From the NCBI GenBank assembly GCA_951804985.1, contig OX638130.1:109132040-109196039 (forward strand): a stretch of 64,000 nucleotides of DNA, given 5' to 3'. Source of the DNA: Dryomyza anilis. Its lineage: Eukaryota; Arthropoda; Insecta; Diptera; Dryomyzidae. The notes under the pieces were generated by a model. That model worked only from the letters and a program-made list of their open reading frames with translations. It had not been told where the DNA came from and did no database searches. The position numbers and the translations under genes are program-made. This document shows, in pieces, positions 34,641-48,300 of the stretch. Every line of letters begins with the position of its first letter. The first letter of the stretch is position 1.

Positions 34641-37600
34641 ACAACACTTAAAATTCACAGATTGTCACATGATATCACACCAACTATCAATTTCCCTTCT
34701 TCAAAATTTCACATGTGCCCAAATCTTCCTTACTGTTTTCGATTTGATGAGGTGGCCGGTTTTGCTCGCTTATTAAGACTGACTTTTTGATTCTAAATAG
34801 AATATATTCAAGTTTTTCAAATGATCATATTAGAACTTCAGTGTTTGATAGGTAGATTTTGGTATTTAGATCAGAAACCTTAATGTAGGGGGGCTAAATA
34901 CGCATTATTATAATACAATAATACAATAATACAAAATACGCATTATTATAATACAATTTTAAGGGCATTGGCTTTTTAATATTTATAACATTCTATTACG
35001 ATTATGCAATTCCGTCCAACAGATATAATTATATGCTGACGAAATCTTTAATAATATCTACCTCTTTTGACAGTATTAGAGAACTCTAAAATCACATTGT
35101 TATTTATTTAAATGACCGTCTGAAAATCTGTCGCCTACTACTACAGTTAATGCTTTCGAATTTCTACGCTTAAATTTCCAATTATATTAACAATTAAAAC
35201 CAATTACAACAATGACACGGACCTCCTACAAAGACAATCGCAGTCGATAAATATCTAAAGAAATTACGACAAAGATTTCAATAAAAAAAAAATCATAATG
35301 TCTGGATCACCAACACTTTTTACATCTACACTTCGGTCATTCTCATTCTATACAAAGCCATATTTATCATTCATTCGTAAGGAAAAACAGCTGAAAACCC
35401 AAGACACTCATTAACATAGTGAATCAAGTGGGCCACAAGTTATGGTGCAGCTTGGAGAATGTATCTGCAAGTCGCTGTCGGTTAAATGGTTAATTAAAAT
35501 GTTTTTTATTTTTGTTCTGCCTATAGATAAATGGTTAAGAGGTGAACTGCCAGCACCGCCCGCATACAGAAGATGCTATATGTTGTCAAAGGAATTTATA
35601 TAAGGTCGCCGATCAATTTATGTTGTCTACAACTGTTGAAAGTTACAGAGATTTAACTTATTGGGGGGCTAATCAGAATTTTAATACAAATATTGAGAGA
35701 GTAAAGTATTTGTATGTACCAGTGGTAAAAATCGTCATTATATCGCCGGTGATCTTAAATTATTTTATCGTCTGTAGCAATTCCATTCTACACGTTCAGA
35801 TTCGGCATAAACATTCATTCTAGATCCTAATAGAAGTTTACCCTATTAGGATTGAGATGATCATGCCCAGATAATATTGTTACGTTATGGTCTCGGATAA
35901 CGTAAAAATACAACAAGTACAATATGCATGCAGGTAACATATCAATGTTTGCAATCATAAATTTGTCGGCTTTAATTGGCTGTTAATTTTATACAATACA
36001 AATTACAGTTTTTCAAATGAATACAAACCGCTTATTTTGACTTGAACGATTTGAATTCTTATGGAAAACAATTAGAACAACAAATTCAAACCCGCTTTCA
36101 TACAAATTTGCCATGGCAATGGAATTTCATGGAAATCAAAAACATGACCGATAATTACAAATCTAGTACACGTTTTTCACCCGTAGTCTTTTGTATTTAA
36201 ATTAAATACTTTTTATTTAAACTTGATGTAAATACTTTTTATTCAAATTTATTACGTACGTAATAAAATTTGAAGTAAATAGTTTTTATTTAAATTTATT
36301 ATGTATGTAATAAAATTTGAAGTAAATACTTTATATCACTTTTTAATTATAACCTTTTAGTTTAATCACAACATCATAAATACGTAAATTGGTATTTTAA
36401 AAACTATTTATTTCATATAAAGAAGATTAGGAACAGATAAAATTATTATTTTATTTTACTTTTTTCGAAATTTTTAATAAAATTAAATACTTTTTTATTT
36501 ATTTTGAAATTAAATACGCACGTAATATTTTTTGTATGGAGTATTACGTTTTTTTATTACAAAAGTATTTCAATCAAATTGAATTAAATTTTATTTAATT
36601 TTATTACGTCACTTTTTCTTAGTGTAGAAATAATTAACATTGCATATTTTGAAAACAAATGTAGTAATTTTTACTACAATTTTTTTTAGTTTTGTCACTC
36701 ATTTTCTACATCGGACTGTAATATAAAAGTAGCAGCTATAGATTGTTATGTTGTTTTACATTGGAATCAATGTTAAAATATTTCTCGTCTAGAACATCTC
36801 TTACTAAAAGTAATCCTGACTTGGTATTTAGGTTCGAATGCATCAGATATCGACGTGTAAAGAATTGGTGATTTAAAATTACTTATTGGGATAATTGCGT
36901 GAATACCCTTTATCGACTTTATCAACATTTTTAATGCTCTTAAATTTATCACAGTGATAAAAGAGCAAGCAACACCTGTTACCTGGTATTAAGTTAAAAG
37001 CTCCCATATGTGGGTTTTGTTAGAGAGAATAGAAACGAGAGAAAGAGAGTATCTAAAACTTCAGTTGTATCATAATGGGGAGAGACAAGGTTTAAAATGA
37101 TCCACTTGGCTCCAAAGAGAGACAGTTGACAATGATATCTTAAAGCGTGCGGTCGTGTGGAGATCCGGAAAAAAACAAAGTTTAGCGATAAAAACAGGCA
37201 TATCAAAACGAAAAACTTGTTAATACAATTAACGCAAGAACAAAATAGATTTGAAATTACTACGCGTTAAAAATACTTAATTAAAGTGCAATAAAATTAT
37301 TTAGTGCAGTGATAGTAAGTGCATAAAGCAGTTTTTAAAAGGTGTTAATATAATTTAAAATATTTTTAAAATATAATAAAGCTGGATTTTTCTTATAATA
37401 AAATATAAAAATAAAAACTAACCGCAAAACAACAATTAAAAACAGCTGTCATAATTATACGTAAAAAAAACAAATATATAAAACAAATAAATCGACCTCT
37501 ATTTTATCTATTTAGTATCTAGTATCTATCTATACATATATTGTTATATTCAAAGTTTGTTAACAAAAAAAAAAGCTTTTTGCTGTTGTTTGTCCTATTG

Positions 37601-38294
37601 AGTGCACACGTTTAAACGTAGTTAATTAGCCTGTTTTCATGTAGTCCCATAAAGTACCTATATTAACTGGTAACTGCCAATAGCAACGTTACGCAAACTA
37701 TTCGATACAATTCACCGGAACTTCTAGTTTTTTTTAATCTATTTTTTTTATAAAAAACACAATTTTATTTGACGCAATTCTAATCTACTCTCGTGTTTAT
37801 CATTTACATTTTTATGAATATTTTAAACTATACTTAACTGGTTTTATTGGCTGGTTTTACTGTTGGTTCATTGATTCTGAAACATATTTAAAGTGTGTGT
37901 GTGGTTTTTTTTTTAATTTTTTTGTCTGGTACTTTTGTTTTGTTGTTTGTATAGCCCCATTTTTAAGGATCGGTCTGTGCTGATAAAATCTCTGTTTTTT
38001 TTATTTTATTTTGCAATTTTTGTGTTATTTTTAGATATTTTATTGCACATGTCAAAATTGTTGCAATTGTTATAGCCACTTGTCGCATTTCTAATTGAAA
38101 GATGCTTAATTACACAACACTGCAAACAAAATTTTAATGAAGACCATACTCTTCAAGTTTTTTTATTACACAAAACAAAAAATTATACTTTCAGCTCCTT
38201 TTTATATAAGCTTAATAAATAGGTTTCGGGTTTATACTGGTTTTTAAATAGTACTGAATACTGAATAAATAAAATTTAAAATGTATATACAGAT
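34641..38294. other. Intergenic / upstream of Pvf1; no gene
   Basis: No credible coding frame. Features noted: a 20-bp perfect palindrome TTTATTACGTACGTAATAAA at 36248-36267 with a second imperfect copy ~47 bases on; and an A-rich, leader-like stretch at about 37200-37315 ending in 'gata|gtaagtgc', which could be a non-coding first exon of Pvf1 or another gene. Unproven. Confidence 0.4.
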
Positions 38295-38434
38295 ATATCG
38301 TCGTTATAGAAATAAAAATAACCTAATACTTTTTTTTGCCAAAATCGTATTTTTTAAAGTTTACTGATTAGTAGCATAAAACTCAGTTTATTATTTTTGT
38401 AGTTGAAATATCTTTCGAAAAATTTAACAAAATT

Positions 38435-38731
38435 CCCGAGTGGAAATTTATTTCCGAATGAGAAAATTGTCTGATCAGGTTTGCCATATTTCAAATAGTA
38501 TCAGTGCCTGATACAAAACGTGCGATTTTCAATTTGGATATTTCAAAATTGTCTAATAAGGTTGAGTTAAGAAGGCTTTAGATCAGGATTCTTCGTAAAC
38601 GATGGATCAGCTTGTCTTACGTGGATTTCAAATTATGATAACTTTAGTCGGCTCTCATCAGGATCATTTCAGGTGACCTATCGAAATCGGTGACCTGAAA
38701 TAAGGCTAACCTTAACCAATTTCCACTCGGG
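38435..38731. mobile_element. Short element with TIR CCCGAGTGGAAATT
   Basis: CCCGAGTGGAAATT at 38435-38448 is exactly inverted at 38718-38731. 297 bp, non-coding. It seems to lie inside a larger pair of ends resembling the ATATCGTCGTTGTAGAAC family (38295-38312 and 38804-38820), so may be a nested insertion. A relative is at 7020-7193. Confidence 0.65.
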
Positions 38732-39016
38732 TTCTTGCCATCATTCAGGAACTGTCGGATATAATTCATAAAATATTTTATTGAATGTCTAAATTTTACA
38801 TAATATCGTTGTAGATGTAAAAAAAATATATTTTTCATAAACAAATTTTTTAAGATTACTGAATAAATTTATAAAAATTATATTTCAATTTCAAATATTT
38901 GGATGTCAATCTATATTTAAATATATTCTCAACATGCATAATACAAATGTTTGGCGAATATTGTAAGACCTATTGGGAGGTATGGTCGGTATGAAAAAAT
39001 ATATATTTGTGATCAG

Positions 39017-40261
39017 TAGGGAGCGGATTTATATGCAACAAATGCATATTTTAACGAAGCCTCAAATTTAAATCGGACAAAAACAGAATTAATTATCGTT
39101 AAAAACTAATTCAAATTATGGGCAATCTGTTTTGCATATTTGCATATTTTGAATATTTTGCATATTTTTTGCATATTTTGCATATTATTTGCATATTTTT
39201 CATATAGTTTACATATTTTACATATTTATTGCATATTTGTTTCATATTTTTTGCATAAATCATCCAAATGTATCGTATATACGCGCGTTTAATGAATTTA
39301 TATAGATCACTACAGTAATTTAAAGTAAAAAAAGCAATTTTTCGACATTTCTTGACTATTTGTTTTTGTTGTTCTGATGTGATTTGTCACATCTTTAAAA
39401 TAGTATAGACCAAGTCCTTCGATAAATTTTAGTTGGAGTTACTAATTTCGTTATTGACATGATTTATTGATATGATATCAGACAATTTTCTGCATATACT
39501 ACATTTTTAGTAGACGATATAACGAACAAAATTGAGATTGTTTAAGCGACTCGAAGCCTCCAGATGCCTCCATTTATTCTCAAAGTGGCTTTGATCCTCA
39601 TAATTCTGATTTCTTCATATCGATTTTCTTATCCAATAAAACATTTTTAGTAGTTGTCATTTGATATCAAATTCTATAAAAATTGTTTGATACAAAGCCC
39701 CTGTCAGTCTAATATAATTATATTGATTCTAATGTTTAAAGAATTTCGATATGGAACTTATACACATTGAAAACAGGCAATATCGGAGTGAGAACTGACA
39801 ATATCAGTGTAAGAACTGGTATAAATATATATCGAATAAATTTTTAGCATCTCGTAATATTTTCGTTACGATATCAAAACAAATGTCATAATTGCTTCCT
39901 TGAATCCATCATTTTGTGCCAATAATGTCTTGTGATATGACCCATTGTTTTTTACACATATATTCATATGAAGTAATAGACCCAAATGGTTTACAGTCGA
40001 AAATTTAGAAAATAGATTAATTATGACTGTAAATATAAATAATTTTTAGTTTATTAGGATAATGTTCGTTTTCATTTATAATATGTGTTGAAGGTTAAAG
40101 AAAAACTTGCTTTATTTTTAAATAATGAGGAACAAATATATTTTTCCATACATTTACTCTTATTTTAATATAAAAAAACCTGCATATTTTTTGCATATTA
40201 TTTGCATATAATTTGCATATATTTTGCATATTTTCCGAATATCATATAAATCCGCTCTCTA
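39017..40261. mobile_element. Non-autonomous hAT-type element with TTTGCATATT arrays
   Basis: The ends are TAGGGAGCGGATTTATATG and, inverted, TAGAGAGCGGATTTATATG (one mismatch in 19). GTGATCAG flanks both sides (39009-39016 and 40262-40269), a perfect 8-bp duplication typical of hAT insertions. Just inside each end are arrays of GCATATTTT / TTTGCATATTA units (39130-39245 and 40180-40240). 1245 bp with no transposase frame. Confidence 0.92.
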
Positions 40262-40309
40262 GTGATCAGTATCACTTTTTCAGATTATTTACCGATGTCC
40301 GTCTATATT

Positions 40310-40491
40310 TAACAATTTATCTTCATTTCACAAAATACGACACCATAAAACATGTCTCAGGGCTACTCTTAAATACATCACTTGTCGTATTTCACTTTTA
40401 TAAGGGATGCAACAACAAATTAACGTTTTGTGTCGTATATATACTACATCGTACGAATATCATACTAAAATACGACGAACTGTGAATACGC
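40310..40491. mobile_element. Truncated, inverted copy of the GCGTATTCACAG MITE
   Basis: It reads as the reverse complement of about 32209-32395 ('cttcatttcacaaaatacga', 'ctcagggctactct', 'gcaacaacaaatt') and ends GAACTGTGAATACGC followed by TA. The other end is absent. Confidence 0.7.
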
Positions 40492-40493
40492 TA

Positions 40494-43259
40494 AATATTA
40501 TTTCAGTGGTACCTTTCTGATTTTTATCGGTAGAGAAAATCAGAAGTACATTTTTTAAAAAAAGTGGTACCATGCATTTCTACATACGTGATGAAATATA
40601 ACTTTTTAATTATTTTTTTTTCAATGATTTTATAGATTAATTTCGTTTTTACGAAATATAATTAAATTATTATCTTATCTATATTACTTTTATTTTCTGG
40701 CATCGAAAATGCGATATATTTTTTAAATTGTTTATTTAAAACCGATTTAAAATAATATATTTAAAAAAACTTCTTAATTAGTGCGTTTTTTTACATTTTT
40801 CTTTTGTACTGATATTTTAAAACATTTAAATATTCACTAAAAACCTTTATTAAAAATATATATATATTAAAAATATATATTAATAAACAACAAATACTGC
40901 ACACATCAAAACCGTAACCTTCCCATGCCATTTCTTACTTTCTACAAGATTTTGTGACGCAGACAGAATATATTTTAAGATTAGTTGATTTAATTTTATA
41001 CGCATAATAAGTATAAAACATGTATTTTTATTAAATCGTCAACGACTGCTTGCCCAGCTGCCTGTAAGACATACGCAAAAAATAAATATTATTATAGGTC
41101 AGTTCGTATAATCGCATTCAAAGAAAAATAAATAAAAAAAAAAAAAAAACATACTACTGATAACTCACGATATGCGCCAACTTTAAACAACAGATTCATT
41201 CATAACTTTAACAGTAATTATAATAATTATAATAAAAAGTACATCTTTCAAGCAGACAAATATTGCAAATAGAATCTATTAAAAAGAAATTTCAGTACGA
41301 AATGTTCAAGATTAAAACTATTTAAATCACTAATTATAATTATTTAACAATCAAATACACATAATTACAAGTAAGTTTAAAATTTCAGATAGTATCGATA
41401 TTAAAAATGTATTATACTATTATTTCTATAACGAAAAAATGTGCACTCTAAATTTCACAATTCAGACTTTTAATTTTAAAGTTTAATTTGATAGTCTCAG
41501 ATGTTTTATAATTGAAAATTAAATTTCAGAAACAATAATCCTTAAAACCACAAAATACAAAATTTTGTATTTTCTGGTATTTACCAATAGTTTATAATTT
41601 TAACTATTTTTAATAGTAAAATACCTAATAAGTAATTGTATAGTATACTTCTGATTGTAGTTTAATAACATTTTGATTAAATTTTCAATCAAAATTATAA
41701 AAGAAAAAAATCGAAACAAGGCATAAATTTTACAAAAACCTTTCAAATTCTAATCGCAGTGAATACATATAATTTTAGTTTTGAGCCCTACCTTTGAAAT
41801 ACCACTTTTAGATAAGACTTTGATATTTATGCAAAGATAAGATTATGTTGTACTTAAAACGCATAAACTTTAACCTGACGTAAACATTGTAAGTGATATG
41901 TTTACGTAAAAGATGTAAATATATGTTAGGCCTCAACCTTTAAATAAAATAATAACAATCATGAAGTGTAAAACATGCTGTCAGCACTTTTTCACTTTCG
42001 ATCTTTTTATGAGAGAATCAAGTAAAAATAATCAAGTAGGTAAATATGTTAAATAAGTAGACATAGTCAATCCAACAAACGTACCGCAGACAAAGAGACG
42101 ACTAAAGGTTTTATGGTACCTACCTACTATGCATTCAATATGAGTTCCCACAAAAGGTCAACAAACGTAGAATGTATGTATACGTTTTATTAAAATATAT
42201 CCCATAAGGTTTAAAATTATATAGAAAATATACGCTGTACTAAGTTTACCCAAAAAACCAATTCGGAATCAGTTAATATCAAATTGTGCTCAATTACAAA
42301 ATACGTAGTTAATGAAAAAAAATAACTATACATGACATTGATTTTATATTGGTTCTACTTATCAATGGGTAGGACGTTAAAACAACAAAACCTACTAAGA
42401 TATGAGCACAGGTATGGGCAAGCATTTTAGTGGGTACAATTTTGTATAATTACATAAAATAAACAAATACTTTGCGGCACGTAATATAGTGAAATTTTCG
42501 TTGAACAATTTATAATTTAACGACCTCGTTGGGTGTTTAAACTTTAGCGTATAATGTTTATTAAAAAAGAAATAAATACTTGTATATTTATTCATTGTTA
42601 TATACAATACAAGGAAAAAAACGAAAAACTTTAACTAAGAGTTAAAGAATTTGTCATGGGTAAAGTGTTTAATTAAGTTACTTAATTGATAATCTAAACG
42701 TCACACCATTGTGGTATTTCTCATGATTACTGATAAGCACAACAATCACGATGATTATGATTGATTTATAGATGCTTGTTGGCTATTACAAATGTTTGAT
42801 GAGTCATTACCAGAAGTACTTTAATGCTTTAATACTTAAGAGAGTGAAAAGTCACGAAAGCTATTTTGAAAATGTCAATGTAAAGTTATGCAAGATATGC
42901 TGTTCATATAAACTACATACTATCAATTTTATAATAGGTACTAATAATAGAAATTTTAAATAATACTTTAAAATAATAAGATGAATAGAAAGAAGCTCTG
43001 TTTAAATTAAAACTCATTGCGTGGACTATTTACAAAAAAGTCGTAATAAATTATTTCATAAATTACGACACATTCAATGAGTATTTAAACATGCGATAAT
43101 TAATTCATGATGCTGGGGTTAAAGTTGATTTAGAATAAATGTTATTAAAATTATACTATGTAGTATCTTTTTATAGACTATGTAGTATGAGAAAGTTTTA
43201 TCAGCCAGACGATTTAAAATATTAAAAGACACACTACTATTTATGCTACATTTAAAATA
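40494..43259. other. Intergenic, nothing recognised
   Basis: AT-rich, no gene or RNA seen. Presumably upstream DNA of Pvf1. Confidence 0.5.
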
Positions 43260-43600
43260 ATTTCTAGGACATTTTACGAAATATTTTTTCGTAATTTTTA
43301 ATTTCGTAAAATACACGAATAATTCGTAGAATACACAAAACATTTGTAATTTCTAATTATTTACCGAATTATTTTTTACGAAAGATTCGTATATATTACG
43401 AATTAATATTCGTAAAATTTAAACAACAACAAAATTACGAATATTTCTTTAAAATTACTTTCTATTACAATTTTTTTACGAAAGAATAACATATTTTACG
43501 AATTAGCTTTACAATTTACGAATAAATTACTAAACTTTCGTAAATTTTGAAGCTATATGTAGAATTTTACGAAACATTCGTGTTTTTTACGAATCATTAG
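43260..43600. repeat. Second block of TTTCGTAAAAT / ATTTTACGAAA repeats
   Basis: Dense TTACGAA motifs and the shared phrase 'aaattactaaactttcgta' link it to 13260-13920. Confidence 0.6.
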
Positions 43601-43776
43601 TAAGAAGCGAAATCAGTTATGCCAAATAGCAACTGGAGATGCATTTTATTTAAATTGGTATCACGGTCGCAAGCAGATAGTTATAAAATACAAATATATA
43701 AAACTATAGTTTTAAAATGTGTTCTTTATGAGTTTTTTTGGTACTAAAAGTGCAAAATTATCAAATCAGTCCATAA

Positions 43777-44329
43777 TCTATATATATAAAACTCATTTTC
43801 CGTTTGTTTGTTTGTTTGTGCGCTATGTGCAAACGTACACCTGTGCACGGATTTTCTTAAAATTTGAAATATATATCCTACAGACCCAGGAGAAAGTCAC
43901 TACATAGTTTTCGTTGACCACGCCCACATTTACGCCCATTTTTATTTTTTGTGTATAATTCAGATTCTTAGCAAAACCACTGAATGTACTTTTCTGACAA
44001 TTTGCATTACTATGCTCTAAAGTCCATGGAAAATCCTAAACCATATTTAAACTAGATTGGGCAAAGGGTAGTGACACCTCCCATAGAACCTAAAAATTCA
44101 GAACGCTATATCTCAGACCTAATGATATCGATTATTACTACTTAATCTCACCACACCAAAACTCACCACACATAAACTCACCACACCGAAACTCACCACA
44201 CTAAATTCATCACACTAAAACTCACCACACTTAAACTCACCACATTAAAACTTCTACTGGAAAAACACTATGGGAAGAAATCTACCGGGAAGAATTTAAC
44301 GGGCACGAGTCGTGCACGGGTCCAGCTAG
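43777..44329 (+). mobile_element. Non-autonomous Helitron-type element
   Basis: It starts TCTATATATATAAAACTC after an A and ends CTAG before a T, the Helitron A|TC...CTRR|T arrangement. A hairpin GCACGA-G-TCGTGC (44303-44315) lies 10 bases upstream of the terminal CTAG, as required. No terminal inverted repeats or target duplication. The interior contains a ~15-bp minisatellite (ACTCACCACAC plus 3-4 A-rich bases, about seven units, 44148-44255). No Rep/helicase. Confidence 0.85.
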
Positions 44330-44601
44330 TGTTTCATATTTTTTATGAATGAATCGTCATTTTCATCAAGAGTTTTTTTAAACAAAATATTTTATTTAAT
44401 TGGTATCGTGGGCTCAAATAGATAGTTATAAATACAAAAAGGTTTAAAATGTGTTTTGTGTTAGTTCTGTTTGTGTCATAAGTTCAAAAATATCACATTT
44501 CATATTTTTATGAATAATCATTTTCATCGTCAGTTTTTTTTTAACAAAGTATTCGTGTATTTTACGAAAGATTCGTAAAATGTTTAATATGTTTCATAAA
44601 T

Positions 44602-44634
44602 GGGATTTGAGAGAATTTTTTTCTGGGTGTATTA
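44602..44634. mobile_element. Solo end of the CACCCAGAAAAAAAT MITE
   Basis: 'gggatttgagagaatttttt' followed by TCTGGGTGTA equals the right end of the copy at 7318-7536; the rest is absent. Confidence 0.6.
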
Positions 44635-44869
44635 TTTAATATCATTGGGGTATGTTCCATTGAAACTTAGGCTGATTGTTACTAAGGGTGCTATTTCATT
44701 GGGGGTTCTTAAATTGTGAGCTATTTCGCGGTTTATATAAAAAGATTATAATATAGCTTTTTCTACTGTTAAAGAAATACAAGAAAGAAAAATGTTCTAA
44801 AAATTCTTAACTTCGATAAAGCCATTTTACTGCAGACCATTTTCTTTGGTGAAATTTTAACATCCGAAA

Positions 44870-45362
44870 ACAGTGAAAGTTAAATAAAAAACACACGCAT
44901 TAAAAACTTTTAGAAATTATAAAAACGCATAAAAAACAAATAAATGCACTAAAAATCAAATACCAACGACAAATACCAACACTCAACTAAACAACACCAG
45001 CACAAAAGTCAACACCTTCAAACATGAGGAGCTCACTAAAATTAGAATAAACTCATAAATAAATAGATATAAATTAAATAAAACCTTAACAGATAACAGC
45101 ACAGATGTAGCCCTCAAATCGAAAACAAAACCTTAGCAAACTAACCCATACAATGTCGTGTTTCTATAAATTATACCATAAATATATCAAAACGAAAACT
45201 GAAAAAAACAAAATTACTAAAGTTTAGTATTTTATTTTTTAGGTCACAAAAAAAGTTTAAAAAGAATCATAACACAAAATAAAGGGAAATCCCTCAAAAG
45301 CAACGCATCTCAAATTTAAAAAATAAACTAAAGAAACCACACAAATATCAACTGTGATAAAA
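44870..45362 (+). promoter_or_regulatory. Probable 5' leader of Pvf1
   Basis: A-rich, T-poor sequence of the type seen in fly 5' UTRs precedes the Pvf1 start. A plausible splice acceptor 'tattttattttttag' ends at 45242, so the coding exon may begin at 45243 and the upstream leader exon lie elsewhere (a candidate donor is at 37316). Inference only. Confidence 0.4.
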
Positions 45363-48300
45363 ATGCAAAGTATCTTAACGTTTACCGTCTCCTTGCTGTG
45401 CATCTTCTGTCTTTTGGCGAACACGTGTGCCGCAGCACAGATACCGCCGGATCGTTTCTTCTACAACAACAACAATAATGCATATATACTTCCGAAATCG
45501 GACGCGGCCCAAGAGGCGGACACAAAACTGAAACTGCTCGAGGAAAGTCGAACGGATCCGGTGAGTTCTTTCTTTTTGTCAATTTAATTAATAAAGGCCT
45601 ATAGGTTTTTTTTAGAATAGGTTTTTCTCATTTTGTCATATACCCTTTCATTCAGTTTCAATAAAAATGATTTTATTATTTTTAGCTTCTGTATTGCATA
45701 AACAATTTAAATCTTTATGATGGTGCAGCTGATAATTTTAGGCGCCTGTCTTCAATATGACTCTTTAAAACACGAATGCATTTATTCGTGTCTATTAACA
45801 GCATCTTCAGGTTACATTATTCTTATCATAATTTAACTAATCTAGTAGTTTTGTTTGTCTTATGATATGTAGTTGAAAATATAGGGTCTTTTATAAGAAA
45901 GTATATATTTTTTATGAATAAAAGGTAACTCTCGTAAAAGTACTTTAACATCCCAACAAACATTAAAGCTTTTTATGAGCATTCTCTAATCTAATTTAAA
46001 GACCCTTAGTGTCTTTATTTCATTCAAGAAAGTATTAACATATAACCGTATCCAATACAATGCTTCAAATGATATTTAGAAACTGAATTTTTACATTTAA
46101 TATGTATTTTACTCGGTAAAAATGTTAAATTCGGAAAATATTAAAAACTAATTTAGATCTAACATAATCTTAAGGACCCTACTTATATAGCTTATAATGT
46201 CTGATAAAATTATTATCATTTGAGTGCTACACGATAGTATTTCAAATGACATTCTAACTTTTAGTATTAATATTTTATAATATTAATCAATATGCTTTAT
46301 AACAGTTATTGAAAAGATATGAATTTTACTTCGATATAAAATGATATGATAAAAAAATGATTGTTACTTAATCAGTACCGCATGAGAATGTAGTAAATAA
46401 AGAGAATCGCTAACATCAGGCTATAATAGCTTTTTTTTTTGTTCTTTTTTGTATAAATTTGTAAATAATGATAATTCGCATATTAACACGTTTACGTTAA
46501 GTCGTTTTTTTATATTATTTATTACAATGAACATACAATTTCAATGAATCATTTTTGCGTATTTTGTAAATGACTTGGCAATTTTACATTTCTTTTAAAA
46601 TCGTAAATGCACCTGCAGTATGTTAAATCGATCTCAAATTATATAAGTAAATTAGTTGTTTTAAACCAAATTTTTTTTACCATAACATAAGGGCGGACAA
46701 GATAAAAGTGGCGATCGAGGATCTTTTGATGGACCGGTCAATAAATATATTACTTCTCATGAATAAAGAAACATAAAAATATAACAGAATTTCTGATATT
46801 TACTAAATGCTAATTCATTTACATAAAGCAAGTTAACAAAATTTTTATTAATTTTTCCTTTATTCATAACATAAAAACTTAACATGGTAAAAAGAAAAAT
46901 GATATCACAAATGAAGAACAATACTCGTTTCTTTTTAAAACAAGTTAAATATTTTATATTTATGAATGAGATAGGACGAATTACCGTATTATAGTCTTCA
47001 AGTTCACCATCAATCGTTGGATACATTTGATAACGCTAATAAAGTTAGAGTTTATTTTATTTCTGTTTTACAAAATTTCAATATTTTTCGAAAAATTTAT
47101 TTTATTTAAGCCACAAATTTTAAATCTGAACATAGCTCAGGGCAGTTTGGAGGGATACAGTCCTTCTGAACATATTGAATAATACGGTTCTATTCGGGTT
47201 TCAACAGTCCCTCGCTCGTTTATTTGGATCTTTAATCCATTCCATTGCTTTTATTTGGAATTTTACTTAAATGATCTAAATTTAAATCTCATCTTTACTT
47301 TTTGAAAATGTGAAATACATTAAATTGTTTGCCACATCTCTCATTGATTGTTGATCTTATGCCCCTAACTTCAACGAGTAGAAATCTATTGGTGTTCGTA
47401 CCGATCAGATATCTCTTGTTGCTTACACGGTAGATAACTAAGTAAATCTATGCAAATCTAAGCAAATTTGCGATTAATAACTCCTGATTTTCGACCTGAT
47501 CTACGTTTACTATCAATGAAGATGGTATCTTGAAACCGAATTGTCCTATATCCCGCAGTTTCCCGGAATACACATACTATCCTTGCAATAATTGCATACA
47601 ATATAGAACGGTTAGCTAATCAAAATGTCCACAATTTGTTTTCACACTTCTTCGATTTTTTTTTTGTTCACGCTGAATAACTGAAAACTTATTAAGTTTT
47701 TGATGTGTCATAAATCAGAGAATTTTTAAATGTATGTGATTATTTGCTTTGACAACAATATTGACATTTGAATTTGTTAAAAATATTTCGTTTACACCTT
47801 TTTTTCTATAAGGATCATGTAGACTAAACTATCGTCATGATCATTACTTTATCAGAAATTTACGTCGTATATCCACATAATTTAAAAAATCGATTTAAAA
47901 GTAACAAAAAAAAATAATCATAAAATGCTAAAAAATAAATGTGGGCGGATCACGCCCACTTGTTAAACATATGTGGAGATTTAAGACTAATATTTCATAG
48001 ATTTGTTTTCAATAATTTGCGAGTAAAATGTCCACTATGAAAAAATAAAATGTGGGCGGATCACGTCCATTTTTGGAACACATATTTTTAGGTGAATTCT
48101 AACAATACGTTTTAAATTTTATAACTATACCGTGAATACTTTTCGGTTTATTGATTCCTAAATAATTTTGAAAAACTGATTTGTATGGGAGGTGGGCGTG
48201 TCCGTTTACCGATTTGGCTCATTTATATTGACAGAACTAATTTTTGTCTAAAACATATTGAAACGAAATATCATCGCATTCTTATCAGTCTTTCTCAAGT

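Noticed and set aside
43777..44329. LTR or TIR transposon
   Set aside because: No terminal direct or inverted repeats; the A|TC..hairpin..CTAG|T structure fits a Helitron better.
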